A stretch of 64,000 nucleotides of DNA from Aulostomus chinensis. Lineage: Eukaryota > Chordata > Actinopteri > Syngnathiformes > Aulostomidae. The notes under the pieces were generated by a model. That model saw only the letters and a program-made list of their open reading frames with translations. It had not been told where the DNA came from and searched no databases. The position numbers were made by a program, and so were the translations under genes. This document shows positions 1 through 13,722 of this stretch, piece after piece. Within the stretch, counting starts at the first letter, position 1. Each line of letters begins with the position of its first letter. The stretch is from positions 26,541,325-26,605,324 of the forward strand of contig JBBMOA010000011.1 in the NCBI GenBank assembly GCA_037954235.1, written 5' to 3'.

Positions 1-35
1 CACCCTGAACAGGAGGAGAGGGAGAACATGGAGGG
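1..35 (+). mobile_element. SINE-A 3' tail, truncated by the window edge
   Basis: The first bases read caccctgaacaggaggagag and then run into GATGG repeats. This matches the 3' end of the dispersed element called SINE-A here: the reverse complement of 16285-16320 and of 60445-60480 has the same 'caccctgaacaggagaagag' stretch followed by GATGG units. The rest of the copy lies outside the window. It shows that the long array that follows starts at a SINE tail. Confidence 0.6.
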
Positions 36-1006
36 ATGGATGGATGGATGGATGATGGATGATGATGGATGGATGGATGATGGATAATGGATGGATGATG
101 GATGTATGATGGATGGATGATGATGGATGGATGGATGATGGAATGATGATGATGGATGGATGATGATGGATGATGATGGATGGATGATGATGGATGGATG
201 ATGATGATGGATGGATGATGATGGATGATGATGATGATGATGATGGATGATGGATGATGATGGATGGATGATGGATGGATGATGATGATGATGATGGATG
301 GATGATGATTGATGGATGGATGATGGATGGATGATGATGATGGAGGGATGATGGAGGGATGATGGATGGATGATGGATGGATATGATGGAATGATGATGA
401 TGGATGGATGATGGATGGATGATGATGGATGGATGATGGATGGATGATGGATGGATGATGATGATGATGATGGATGGATGATGATGGATGGATGGATGAT
501 GGATAATGGATGGATGATGGATGGATGATGATGGATGGATGGATGATGGAATGATGATGATGGATGGATGATGATGGATGGATGATGGCTGGATGATGAT
601 GGATGGATGGATGATGGATAGATGATGATGGATGGATGATGATGGATGGATGATGATGGATGGATGATGATGATGATGATGGATGGATGATGATGGATGA
701 TGATGATGATGATGATGGATGATGGATGATGATGGATGGATGATGGATGGATGATGATGATGATGATGGATGGATGATGATTGATGGATGGATGATGGAT
801 GGATGATGATGATGGAGGGATGATGGAGGGATGATGGATGATGTATGGATGATGGATGGATATGATGGATGGATGATGGATGGATATGATGGATGGATGA
901 TGGATGGATGATGGATGGATGATGATGATGATGATGGATGGATGATGATGGATGGATGATGGATGGATGATGATTGATGGATGGATGATGATGGATGGAT
1001 GATGAA

Positions 1007-1047
<41 letters not shown>

Positions 1048-2319
1048 TAGATGATGATGGATGGATGATGGATGGATGATGGATGGATGATGGATGGATG
1101 ATGATGGATGGATGATGGATGGATGATAATGGATGGATGATGGATGATGGATGGATGATGATGGATGATGATGGATGTTGGATGGATGATGATGGATGGA
1201 TGATGGATGGATGATGATGGATGATGATGGATGGATGATGATGGATGGATGATGGATGGATGATAATGGATGGATGATGGATGATGGATGGATGATGATG
1301 GATGATGATGGATGTTGGATGGATGATGATGGATGGATGATGGATGGATGATGATGGATGATGATGGATGGGTGATGATGGATGGATGATGGATGGATGA
1401 TGATGGATGGATGATGACGGAATGATGATGTTGGATGGATGATGGATGGGTGATGATGGATGGATGATGGAATGATGATGATGGAATGATGATGGATGGA
1501 TGATGATGGACGGATGACGGATGATGGATGGATGATGGATGGATGATGATGGATGGATGATGGATGATGGATGGATGATGATGGATGGATGATGATGGAT
1601 GGATGATGATGGATGGATGATGATGGATGATGGATGGATGATGATGGATGGATGATGATGGAATGATGATGGATGGATGGATGATGATGGAATGATGATG
1701 GATGATGGATGGATGATGGATGGATGGATGATGGATGGATGATGATGGATGGATGGATGATGATGGATGGATGAATGGATGGATGATGGATGGATGATGA
1801 TGGATGGATGATGATGGATGATGGATGGATGATGATGGATGGATGATGATGGAATGATGATGGATGGATGGATGATGGATGGATGATGATGGAATGATGA
1901 TGGATGATGGATGGATGATGGATGGATGGATGATGGATGGATGATGATGGATGGATGGATGATGATGGATGGATGAATGGATGATGATGGATGGATGATG
2001 ATGGAATGATGATGGATGGATGGATGATGGATGGATGATGATGGAATGATGATGGATGATGGATGGATGGATGATGGATGGATGATGATGGATGGATGGA
2101 TGATGATGGATGGATGAATGGATGGATGATGATGGATGATGATGGATGGATGATGGATGGATGATGATGATGATGATGGATGGATGATGGATGATGGATG
2201 ATGGATGGATGATGGATGGATGGATGATGGATGGATGATGATGGATGGATGGATGATGATGGATGGATGAATGGATGGATGATGGATGGATGATGATGGA
2301 TGGATGATGGATGGATGAT
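36..2319. repeat. (GATG)n / (GATGATGG)n simple-sequence array of about 2.3 kb
   Basis: The stretch is made almost only of GATG, GATGG and GATGATG units with rare interruptions such as GATGATAATGG, GATGTTGG and GAGGGATGATGG. Larger blocks recur. For example, a block with 'ggatgataatggatggatg' followed by 'gatgttggatgg' occurs near 1121-1180 and again near 1255-1320, so the array has also grown by duplicating multi-unit segments. It is compositionally strand-biased, with almost no C on the plus strand. No gene is present. Confidence 0.97.
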
Positions 2320-4486
2320 TCATGTGGATGTTATTTCTATCATTCCTTCTTGAGACGGCTCGTCTGGTAAATGAAGTCTGGTCGTGATCAAACGCGACAG
2401 TCACAGCCCTCCCAACCTCAAGAGAATCAAATCAACATTTCTAGTCACTCATGTCTGTTACGTTTCCTGTTACTTGGAATCCTTGACTTAACGCGAACTC
2501 AAATCCTAAGAAGTAGTTGTATAAGCGTAAGTAGTTGCCGTGGGGGGAGATGATGATGGCGACACCGACTGGCTGGTGTCCAGTGTTCAGTCAGGATTTA
2601 TCCTGTGTTCTGTCCTACTGGTCACCTGGTGCGCCCAGCGTGGCCTGACCTGCTTTGACTCATCATGAATCTTTCCTGCAGATGCAAATATTTCCCTCCA
2701 GGCAGTGTGGAGCACATGGTCTTCGACTCTGGTGAGCTCATATGTTGGTTTAGCGGTTAAGTGGCAGCAGAGAGGTTGTCGTCTAATGAGGCTAATCTGC
2801 TGGAGGCTGCTTATTCCCCCTGCTCACCAAACACCAGAATCTTGCAAATGTGCCTTTCCTGAATTCTGGAGACGGCATGCAGGAGCTGTGATGTCATGAT
2901 TCATCCCAAAGGCACAACATGGACTCTCCGGGTTTGTGTGAACTCCTCCATAAGGTCACTGGAGTGTGTCTGCCTCGTGAAACCACTCATGGACACAGAC
3001 CACAGGACAAGCTTCTCAGATAAAACACGTCATTGCAGTAAAAGTACTCCATCATTACACAGGTTGAACTTGGAATAAAAGCTGTATATGAAAAAATGGT
3101 GTCACAATGAGAAAGTCTGTTCGCACTCCTGTCAATCATAGTCATCACATGATCCCAGTCATTACTACAGGAAATGATTGACGCATCAATGACTGACAGG
3201 TATGTTCGTCTACAAATCGACTGCAACATCAAGTCACCGTTGAAAGTTTCACTGTCATCTGGTTGCAGCAGCGAGACGCTCTCACTTCACCTGAGAGCTC
3301 AACACGATCAGCGGTAAAATAAAGACGCGTATCAGCAGGTTGTACGAGGTGAAGAAATATAGCGTCCATATGCATTCAGTACCTGCAGCGATCCCTCGCA
3401 GCAGGAGCAATAAGAGCCTCTCCTCAGAGCTTCAGGCTCGATGATTGAAACCTTCGACACGCCGCAGCGAAGCGGCGTCCTCCTGCACAGCTGATTTATT
3501 TACTGCGTTCTGTTTCTGTTGGGAGTTTAGTCCTTAGGAACGTGTCCCTGCGTGCAGAAACGTCCCTGCAGGTTGGACATGAGCAGCAAACACATCAAAC
3601 ATGTAGACTGTACTTCTAAACTCTCCATAGGAAACTTTGTCCAGTTTTAAACTTTTGAAACACGTTTAGGAACACGAGTAAAAGAGAATCAGCGGAATAT
3701 GAATTTATGTGCTTGACTCAAAAGGAACAGTGCCAACCAGCTTGTTTTTGCTGTTCCATCTGAGAAGCCGAACAACTCTGCAGATGGAGGGTTGCGGCAC
3801 GTGCTCCTCCCCTCTGGCCGCCGGGACTGATTGATTAGGTGAAGAGCTGAGTGCTGCTTCAGTGTCAAAGATGCTGCTGCAAGGAATTGTGGGATGGCAT
3901 TTTCCACTGTGCTGCCACAGAGGATGGAAGCTTATCATGGAGGCCCAGGAGATATGTCCGGGTCATGTTGCTCATTCAGGATCCTTTCCAGGAAAAACAG
4001 ACGATCTGCACCCCCCCTCTGTTAAAGTGCATGGTCAGCAGCACCACCTGTCGATGCCCAAGTTGACACTAGATGGCAGTATGTCTCAAGCAAAGTGTTC
4101 AACTCCTCCCCTCTCCTCTCCTCCCCTCCCCTCTCAGCCCAGCCCCGTCCCCCTCAGCCTCTTTAATGGAATGTCAAGAAAAGGCAGTACTGTGCATGCC
4201 TCTTCTGAAACACACTGCAGGTTTAAACAATCCCTTCCCATCGCTCTAAAGGCATCTGCCTGTGCTCCTGCCCTTTGGAGGGGGTTTCAGTTCACTTTCA
4301 GAGGCTGCGATCGTGGCAGAGAGAGACAGAGCTGCATCGTTGCTCACTGCTCAGCGGAGGGATGACAGGCAGCTTCTTCCCTGGGAACATTTGCTGTTGT
4401 TAGATTTAAAGCAGCTGCCTTTGGTGAACACAGCTGAGGAAACGTGTGCACGGTACCTGTAGTGCTCAATGATCACACGCACAGTG

Positions 4487-4517
<31 letters not shown>

Positions 4518-7174
4518 CTCAGGGAATAGATCTTGGTGTCACTTGTTATTTCTCATCTCGTCCATCACGTTCGGTGGCCGTGCCCTTGCCTCAGAGGACA
4601 CTGGTTTTCTGGGACTGAATGTGACCCATCATCCAGCAGCCATGACTGAGATGTGCACGCGTGACACATGTATGAACACAGGACACGGATGACTGCTGCA
4701 CCAACAACGCCATGACTCTGTAACCTGTTGATTCTTATGAAAATATGGAAATCATTGCTGATCCGTTTCATAGTTTTGATAACTCGTGTTATAGTCTTTG
4801 ATTTCAGAAAACAGGCGGAAGGTCACAGATGGATTCTCTATTTTTCTTTAATATTGAAAATTCATTTCAGCTGCCAAGCAAATCAGATGTTGCATTTAAG
4901 ACATTTTAATAAAATTTGGCATGAAGAACATGGGAATCAATATTGACTCACACCGTTGTTGGTGCAGCAGAGCTTTGCTGTGCTAAAGCTGCACGCTGCT
5001 GGAAGCCAGTAGCTCTGTGCGTCTGGTGCTCTTGTCACCGAGTCCAAATCCCTGTGTGTCCTCGTCCCACCAGGATCAGGGGGTCTTTGGCGTGAAGACC
5101 CCTTCACCGTCTCTTTCACCGGCTGAGTTAATGAGACATTAGCTTGACAGCAGCAGGATGCCAGTGTTTTAACATTTACACACAGAATACTTGGTGCTAT
5201 GGTTCTGAAAACTGAACGTAGAGGAGAGATCCAAGCTTCTAAATTCATTCCAAAAAGTCTCCATGTCAAGTGCATGCATTCTTTTTTGTAATCAACACCA
5301 GGGTTGGTTTCATCAGACACTGTCATTTACAGACAAACATCTGTGAGCATGAGTGTTTGTGAAAGAATGAAATGGATCGTCTCTTTGATGTGATTGATTT
5401 CGGGGTTGTGTCCTTTCCCTCCCGAACAGTCGCTGTACACAAAATAAACAGCACCCAGAAAAGCGCCCTGGAGAACCCCAACATCCCTCCTGCTGCGTCC
5501 TCAAGCTTCTGAAGCTTCTTCTCCACTTTTGGCTCCACTTGACATGAAGTATTCTTTCAGAGGGTGCAGTAGCGCCCTCTATCGCATGGCAGTGGTAACT
5601 TGCTAGGAAATCTTAATTCTGGGGAATATGTTAATCCCTGATTTAATAAATTCATTCATCACTATTTGAACTGTTACATGTAAAATGCATCGAATTAAAG
5701 GAAACTATTGTATAGGTTGGATTTGTTGACTTCACAAGTCAGAATTTTGGCAAATTGTTTTTTTTTTTTTTTTTAATGTGACAGATTAAAACACTTCCCA
5801 AATAATCTGCCTCAGACTCCTGTGAGATGAGTTACTGCATGTTGGGGGTGGTAAACCGACCCCTGGGACAGTTGGAGCTCCTGCTGCTGCCACCGTGACC
5901 AGTCCAGGTGGGAGGACAGCTTAGTCCCGGGCTTCTTAATGGGTTGATGGTTGGCTTTGTGTCCCTGGTCTTATCGAGCTTCACATGTGCCGGGCAGCAG
6001 CCTCTATTGTCTCCATAACTGCCTGCATTCTGCTGTAGGTTAATGGAGGGAGGGAGGGGGGAGCTCTGCTGGAGCACATCCCTGCCTGGATACTTGACCC
6101 CCGTAAACTGCAAACCTCTGGCTGCTACCAGCTGGCAAGATGACTTCCCCGCATATTTTTGCATACTGATGTGGGTAATTTAGATGTTTCACTATATTCA
6201 ATAAGGATAGAGATGATGTGTCGGAATGTGATCTGGTGTGTGTGTGTGGGGGGGGGGGGATGCTTGCCTGTTTGCTGTGAAGCTCCTATAAAAGGTCACA
6301 CAAAAGCACTGCAGTAGTGTTAACATTTGCTTTGAGGTTCACACACACGCACACAAACAGGCACCCCGCCTCACACGACACATCTCATGCTCCTTTCACA
6401 CTGAAACACGCGTGTCAAAGGGGGTTTTTGTACCCAGCAGTCTGAGCTCCCGCTTTGATCGCGCTGACAACGTCATCATTGCACATAAAAGTGCGCCGGA
6501 GTGTCCCTTACGGTTCCAGAAATCTGCCGCCAGATCTCCTCTTCACCGCAGATGGCGAGCAGCTCATGGACTTCACGATCTTGCCAGTGCACTGCCATGA
6601 TCGATAAAAAAGAAGTGAAGATCGCAATACAAGTTGTTGGTAAACACGATCACGCTTGGGCACATCACGTTGGGGTTCCCGGCTGGTGGGAGTTCCCAAG
6701 CAGAGATTAACTCACTCAAGATCACACTCTTGTAAACTGTTTGAGAAAAAGGAGTGAAGTAGAGTCTCGGGACATCAACAGGAAGACTGATCTTACGGCA
6801 GAGGCCAAAACTTTATTGCGCAATTTTTTTCATTTATTTATTTATTTTCTGGAGCTTCCACAATGACAGCCTGACAGGCGGCACAGTGACAAAATCAGAT
6901 CCAACCTGAGACAACATGGTTTGCATTTTTCACACTGCAGGCGAGCCCCTAAACTCCCGGGTCGTTTGGAAGGTCGGTGGGGGCGGGTCGAAATGCTGAG
7001 TCGACCCTTTCAGAGTGCCCAAACACCATGTTCATCCGCGTTTTTGGTGCAGTGTGAAAGGGGCTTAAGATTCCCTCCAAACACACTTCTGACACACACT
7101 TAAAACCTGCCTCCAACCTTCAACCCCCTTTTTTAATTTGGCATTTTAAGTCAAATTTCTTCTTCTTCTTCCGT
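2320..7174. other. Unassigned non-coding stretch
   Basis: No recognisable gene or element is seen in about 4.8 kb. It holds a (GT)n run at 4487-4514, a T-run near 5758-5775 and a short GT/G run at 6233-6259. Open frames are all under 170 codons and overlap each other in several frames, with no recognised domain. It is probably intergenic or intronic sequence. Confidence 0.6.
4487..4514. repeat. (GT)n microsatellite
   Basis: An uninterrupted GT dinucleotide run of about 14 units, seen directly. Confidence 0.95.
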
Positions 7175-7454
7175 TTCTTCTTCTGGCGGCATGGCTCAGG
7201 GGTAAAGTGGCCGTCTATCAACCGAAGGGTCGCTGGTTCGATCCTGGACCCCGGTGACCATGTCGAAGTGTCCTTGAGCAAGATACTGAACCCATAATTA
7301 CTCCTGATGAGTAGGTTGGCGCCTTGCATGGCAGCCTCCACCATCAGTGTGTGAACGGGTGAATGAGGCGACACTGTAAAGCGCTTTGAGTGCCGCTAAG
7401 GTAGAAAAGCGCTGTATATAATTGAGTCCATTTACCATTTTACCATTCTTCTTC
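7175..7454 (+). mobile_element. SINE-B copy (tRNA-derived SINE), full length, with candidate TSD
   Basis: The element starts at about 7184 with ggcggcatggctcagggg, which resembles a tRNA A box. About 40 bp later ggttcgatcc matches the B-box consensus GGTTCGANTCC of RNA polymerase III promoters. The body contains 'tccttgagcaagatactgaa' and ends with 'aaagcgctttgagtg', 'gtagaaaagcgctgtata' and a short CCATTTTA-type tail. A minus-strand copy at 15588-15823 is clearly the same family. The 9-bp direct repeat ttcttcttc at 7175-7183 and 7446-7454 could be the target duplication, but it lies in simple sequence. It would be moved by LINE machinery in trans. Confidence 0.8.
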
Positions 7455-10400
7455 CAAATCACTGAACATTACCAGCTCAGCACCAGATGTTCAGGGTTCA
7501 TTTCAGCCCAGTGAACGGTGCTGCTCACACATACAGTAAGCAACACTCAAATCAAGCTCAGCTCTGGTGAAGCCGTGGTGTGGCGTACTTTTACACCGTC
7601 ATCTTCATTTGAGTCCCAGTAACAGTGTGTCTTTTCAGTCAGACACCAGGGGGAGGTGCTTCAGCATGTAGGGTCGGAGGGTTGCTTCTATATTGCGTGC
7701 GTATGTTTGGAACAAATACTGTTGTAATTGTGCTTTCAAAGCCATGTTGCCTTAAATGAGTTTACACCTCATTTCCACTTATGTAAATCTGGAGTCTGTA
7801 ATTTCCATACCATAATATACAGAGCCCCCACAAGGCAACACTGACGCTCCCTGGCTGCCTGTGGTGAGAAGCTCATTTGGTCCCACCTACATGTGTGGAA
7901 TATCTGCGTGGGATGCTGCTGCTAGCTTATTTAGCTCTCTCATAGCCTGTTAGCTTGTTTGTATTAGCTCACGGTCATAGATCTGTCCAGGTCCTCAGCA
8001 GAAGTTGCATCAGTGCTCAGAAAATGAACAGACCTCCAGTGAATTAATGGACTTATGGACTCCAGATGTGGACATAGATGTTAGCATGTTGGGTACCTGA
8101 CTTGAGAGGGGTTACCTATTTTGGAGGACCACAGTTAGATCTCCTCATATTAATTGATAATCAAACATTCATTGCTGTCTCCTGATAGGAAGCAGCTCGT
8201 ATAAAGCAGCTGGCTGGAGATTTGGGAAGCTTTTGTCCTTTTTCCTTCCTCCCACTCATAATCTTACATCCCAGCAGACAGAGGCGGCAAGCAGAGCGCC
8301 GTTCCAGGGTTTTACCCTCCTTTGTTTGCGCTGTGCAGCCCTGGAGCCAGAATAAACTGAATGGGGAGGCATTCAGCTTTCTAAAGGGGTCTGGACTTTA
8401 ACCGTGACTGGAAATGTACTGTAGGCCTACGATCTAACAGGGTTAGACTGATAATACATCTGGTTGGCATGAAGACTGATGATCAGTACTTACACGCTTA
8501 ACAAAGTGCACCGTCCCACCTGAACACATCAGAACTCCCTCTGTGTCGGAGCACCGCAGCGTGCATGACGGCCCGTCATGTGAGTTTCTGTTTGAATCAG
8601 AGTGAACTCTTTTGTAACCGATCCAGTCAGAGATGCAGAGAGCATTTCTCAGCCTGGACTCAGGAGGCTCTTACTGGCCCGTTAAGTCAGACATTTGCAG
8701 GTGAGGAGTCTGACAAAGCCGAGCGGGCCCCACGCCAGGTCTGAGGCGCTCAGTGGAGACGCTCCTCAGCTGACCTGGCTCTTGGTGACATTTAAACCCT
8801 AATGTTTCTTTTATATTGTGTGTTCCAGCAGCAGAAATATTTAAGTGTAGCTGTGGGACATTGCTCTCATTCTCTCTGCATTTTGATTTAACTCTCAAAA
8901 TGTAAAGTGATTAAAACACAATCATCCTCTCATTTTTCTTCTGCCGGTGCGTCACGCTCGTCTGTTAAGCTTTTTTTTGTTGATTGAAGAGAAGACATTT
9001 GAACGCACAGACACACCTGACTTCCAGTATTCTGGCAGTGTTCCAGGTCCTTTGAGACGTGGGTTGTTGAAGTCTTCCACTGCTCTTGCTGTCATGCACA
9101 GTCCCTCAGGTGATGCTGGTCCGGTCCTTGGCATCACCACTGTCACCCCTCTTCCACCAGCAGTGGCTGTGGCGTGTTATGGCCGTGCCATAGTAGCTGG
9201 AGCTGATAGCAGCCATTCGAGGCAACGTTTCAATCTCCAGCAGAAGCGCAGCGATGTGTTTCAGACGCATCCCAGATTTGGCTCTGGAACACACGTCAGG
9301 TCTGTTTTTGACCAAAGGTGCTTCAGTCTGCGCAGGATACACGGATAGAATAGTGAATCCATTCTGAAAATAAAACACCCTGTCAAAACTCCCCAATGCA
9401 AAGACAGACAGAAAACATCACATGACCACATCCTGTAAATGTACGTATGATAGATCTTAAACCAGGAGAAAACAACCAAATCAGCCAAATCTTAGCAAGG
9501 TAACAAAGTCAGCTCGGTAAAAGGCGCCACGGTTGAAACACGGCACCTGGACGTGGTCGGCGTCATTGCCAGAACGGACTCATGCTCGGTGACAGTACGG
9601 GGTTCAGGTTATATTCACATGGTGCTGTTTGGGGATGATGCTCAATATCAGGAAATCTCCCGGTGGAGCGCCAAAGACAGCAACAACGGCGATGTAAAAG
9701 CCTCACGAGGAGACGGAAGAGAGACGAGCTTATTAACGCTGTTGAGTTCCAGCATATTGCTGCTTACAGGTGACATGGCTGCTGTAACAAGGAGGAGCAG
9801 CTGTTTATTATTGCTCCAGAGAGGCTGTGTGTGCACGTGTGTGAATAACCTGCTCGATCTATTGAAAGGACAGGATGAATTAATCTAAGCTGATGATGTC
9901 ATATCCTAGTGTCATTTCAGTCATGGCTGTGAGCCATAAACGGCTTATGATTTCGGCACATGCAGGTTTTTATACTTCTGTACACACCACAAACTCATCA
10001 TGTCAAACACCAGGATTTATTTTTCAATTACACTCAAAACAAGAACATGATTCAGAATTCTACAAATACCCAGAGCAACTCAATGAGCTGTTAAACAGTG
10101 TCACGGGTGGTGCATTGATTGCGTGGGCAATGACTGAGCTGAGATCAGCAGAGCTAGTTGTCAGGGATCAAGTCATCTGTAAATTGAGGAGCCTGCTGTT
10201 CCATCTGTTCCTAGAATGCCTCTCTAGTGATCAGTTTTCCACACTGAAGTTCAACACTGACAGAGTTAAAAGTCCTGGTCTCAACAGCGTCCTCAGCCTC
10301 CAGCTCCCATTCAGCTCCAGCATCACGGAGCTTGTCAGCTTCGCTCCTCAAGGAGAGGGAGGGGCTACAGGTATCAGTAGTTATGGAAGGGATGCTGATA

Positions 10401-10662
10401 TCAATATCTGACATCAATAAAGATGTAGGAACGAGAAGAATATGCTGAATAGTTCTGAAAACAAGCAAGTGAATGAATGCTCCTAAGTGCTCAAGAACCA
10501 AACTGAGTTGAGTGTTTTGCTGCCTGCAGCTCAAACTGGTTTAGCCTGGAAGTCAGATAGCATCGTTAGCAGCTTTGTCTCCAGGTGGACCAGCTCACCA
10601 GTTCAGGGATGAACCTTTTCCCCAGCCGGTGTCTATTGTGTAATGCATGACTTTAATCAATA
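7455..10662. other. Unassigned stretch with two long unrecognised open frames
   Basis: No recognised gene. Two plus-strand open frames lie nearly end to end at 9553-9888 (111 codons) and 9893-10411 (172 codons, the longest open frame in the window outside mobile elements and simple repeats). Neither shows a domain, signal peptide, membrane segment or splice context that I can recognise. Antisense frames of similar size overlap both. They are most likely chance open frames. Confidence 0.5.
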
Positions 10663-11070
10663 GGGCGGTAGAGTGGTGGATTAGTTAGCACTGTCTGCTA
10701 ACAGCAAGACAGTTCTGCGTGGAGTCTGGATGTCCCCCCGGTTCTATGTTCTCCCCTGGTGCTCCAGCTTCCTCCCACATATCAAAAACATGTAGGTTCT
10801 GTTAGTGGGAGACTCTACATCAGGCCCAACAGATATATGATGCCAGCATGTATACTTATGGCTCTATGGGGCGATGTAAAGAATTGTTTTTATAGCACAT
10901 AAAATGCAGAAATCATTCCATTAGGCGATTTAAAAGCAGTGTCTTTATTTCACTTTCTTTTGGTCTTTATTTAAATGGTCATTTTTGACAATGTTAAATA
11001 TTTTTAATGAAGTACCCCCCCCCCCGACCCTTAACAGGATAAGCAGTAGAAAATGAATATGGATAGATGG
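10663..11070 (+). mobile_element. Old, interrupted SINE-A copy
   Basis: The 5' part at 10663-10830 (gggcggtagagtggtgga, 'tagcactgtctgctaacagc', 'tatgttctcccctggtgctc', 'cagcttcctcccaca') matches the SINE-A head and body with many substitutions. The characteristic 3' end ('cccgacccttaacaggataag' and a GATGG-like tail) appears only after about 180 bp of unrelated A/T-rich sequence, at 11018-11070. The copy is therefore diverged and either interrupted by an insertion or rearranged in the middle. The C-run at 11018-11030 is the expanded poly-C typical of this family. Confidence 0.6.
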
Positions 11071-13640
11071 AGTTTATTTACTTAAGAAATTAGCCTTCTA
11101 CCTTTACATTACCATATCGGTACAAAATTGGTGCTCAATGCACAAAGAAAGGCTCTGTTTTCAGTCCTGCACAAGCAGTCACTGTATCAGTTGCACGTAT
11201 CGGTAATTGGTGAATAATCCCCTGAGGGTCGGGCTCAACTATAAATTGCCTGCAGGTGTGAGTGGCTGTCAATCTCTGAATGTTGGGAAAGTGATTCAGC
11301 GATTCAAACTCACTGGCTCGTTCACTAGCCTTTGTTGCGCGAGCTACAGGAGGGCGACGCACACTGGAAGTTGTAGCTTCTCACATTATTTGGTATTGTT
11401 GCATTTCTTTTTCAAGCTTAGCTGAATCAAGCAGTCGGCTGCATCGTTGGAAACGTGGTGCCTCATTCACACATTGTATTTGTCCAACTTTATTGAGCCG
11501 CCAGGTGACAGGGAAATCAAGCTCTCAGATGTGAAGAGGCTTCAGGCTTCAGGCAGACGCATCGATTCTCAGGACTGTTGTAGAAAATGAGGTCGTAAGT
11601 AAATCCCAGGCTCTGTGCTCAGCTGCGTCTTTGTGAGGGACAAACTCCACAGTGGTGAAGTGGATCCACATCTGCAAAACTACAGCTTATTTGAAATCAC
11701 TTCACCTGCTCAGCTTCGAGTTAGTCCGTCGCACACAAAGACAGTCAACAGTGGCTGATCACTCAGTCAGGGCTTGTTGTGATGAAGAAGTATTTCAGTG
11801 TGTGGGAGGGGAAGTAAAATGAACATCTGCTATGGTGCTGTATAATCAGCGGCACGGCGTGGGCGGTGGAGATGAGAAAACTTGGGAGAAGAACGATACT
11901 GGAATCAAACACACTCCACCACATCCACAGGGCCGCCACTCAGCCTCATGACTGTTATCACACAAACGGGGCTGCTTCAGGAGGTGGGACTCACTTAACG
12001 ACAGATAAGTGAGTCGCAGAAAGCAGTCTTTGCCAGCATCCACAGTCTGCCGAGCTTCCGCTGTGGCTGCGTCTCCCAGTTTGACCTTCGAATTTGTGGC
12101 GTTTGCGCTGCCAGGGTTCATGGCTGCTGCTGATCAGTGTCTCCCAGAGAGAAGAGACAGAATGTAAAGTCTTGAGGATGACCCAAATTAGACTTTGAGT
12201 GATGCAAATGTCTAAAGGCATTTGATTACATGTTTGTCTCTGCATGAATGTGTGTAATGTGTATGCGTAAAGTGTGATGGCGCCAGGCCCTCTAGCTACC
12301 GGCTACAATCCAAATGAGATCTGAGGAGCTGTATGTCAAGCCAGCTATTCATCAAAGAGAACAGCAGAGAGAGCGAGATTGAATGGCGAGATAGCATCTT
12401 CCATCATCACATGTAGGAGGCCACTCCGAGGGGTTCATCTGCACAATATTTGACGAAGAGCACTGTCAAGTGAATATGATGATGTGTGAATAGATCCTCT
12501 GCCACAGTCACCAAGTAATTGACAGTTTAAAATGACATCCTGAGAGGTGCTGCAGACATTGTGAAGTCTTTAGTATCAACAACAGACGCTTCATAAAGAA
12601 GAAGCTTCACAACAGAGTTGCTGATTGAAAAGTGTTCAAAGAAACTGAAGCTCCTCTCTTTTCAAATATGCTCCCATGAAAGGTTTAGCATTGGCAATTA
12701 TGTTCTGGAGGAATGCAGTGGTAGCTGCACGCGCTCGCGTAAGTGATGTACAAAACTGTGATTCAGTGTAGAATGCAGTCGGAGGCATTCGAGGGCTGGA
12801 TAACTCAGTAGTTTTGAGTGAAGCGAGTGTATTTATGGTAGTTGTTTGGTTTGGTATGGTTTTGTCTTGCTAGCTTGTTGCTATGCTAATCCATCACTAT
12901 TTGGCCTATCCTTACCGTCCTTGTTAGCCTAGATGCTAACACTCCCTGTTTTGTGGATTATCTTGTATATTGCAGTGCGCTTTGGGGCTGAACGGATATT
13001 TTCTTTTCCCAGCTGTTTGGTCCTGTTGTTTCTATCATCGCAAATGAAAGTCATGTGATCACAACAGATTGATGGGTTAGACCCTAACCCAACCCTCACC
13101 CTACTCAATCATCATCTTGGATCTGTGTATGCACGCCACCTCCTCTGTCTGTCCAGTGACTACTGCTCCGTCTCCTCCAACCAGTGGTGTGCAGGGTCAC
13201 ACTTCACAAGAGCAAAATTCCCACAGTTCTCAGTGAGTTCACAGGTGATAAAATCCAATTTTGAACAAGTTCGCAGTCCCAAATATTCATGTTCTCTTTC
13301 AGAACGAGCTGTTATTTTCTATTTGAACCTCCTCCCAACAATCCATCCCCAGGGCCAATCACTAGCCAATGTTGAGTATGTTTTACCACTTAATGTGTCA
13401 ATAGTGCAGCAAAAGTTATACTGTTGGTGCAATGTACATTTTAATTAACCTGCATGAACCAAATTACGATACAGGAGTTCAAAAACTACAAAAAGTTCAT
13501 CTGCTGCAGGTGAGCTGGAACAGGACAGCTCTGGATTCATAGGCACTCGCATCTCACAACCCAGGTCAGTCTCACTGTCAGCTCCAGCAGCCGAGCCCAA
13601 CTGGCTGTGTCTGAATTACCCTCACAAGCCATCCATAATG
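11071..13640. other. Unassigned non-coding stretch
   Basis: No gene, RNA or repeat family is recognised in about 2.6 kb. Open frames are short and have no recognisable content. Confidence 0.55.
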
Positions 13641-13722
13641 TGCCCTGTACGGCGACCTTGGGTGCCAAGAAAGGCACCTTTCAATAAAAATGTTATTATT
13701 ATTATCATTATTATTATTATCC
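13641..13722 (+). mobile_element. 3' end of a retroposon with (ATT)n tail
   Basis: The stretch 'cggcgaccttgggtgccaag' followed by 'gaaaggcacctttcaataaa' and a (TTA)n tail has the form of the common fish retroposon 3' end, where a conserved stem precedes AATAAA and an ATT microsatellite. Only the last 80 bp or so are present, as expected for a 5'-truncated copy. Family identity is recalled, not searched. Confidence 0.5.

Noticed and set aside
1..2319. CRISPR-like or regulatory direct-repeat array
   Set aside because: Units are 4-8 bp simple sequence without spacers. It is a eukaryotic microsatellite/satellite array.
7184..7260. Possible functional tRNA gene
   Set aside because: A and B boxes are present, but the sequence continues into a SINE-B body shared with 15588-15823, so it is a SINE head.
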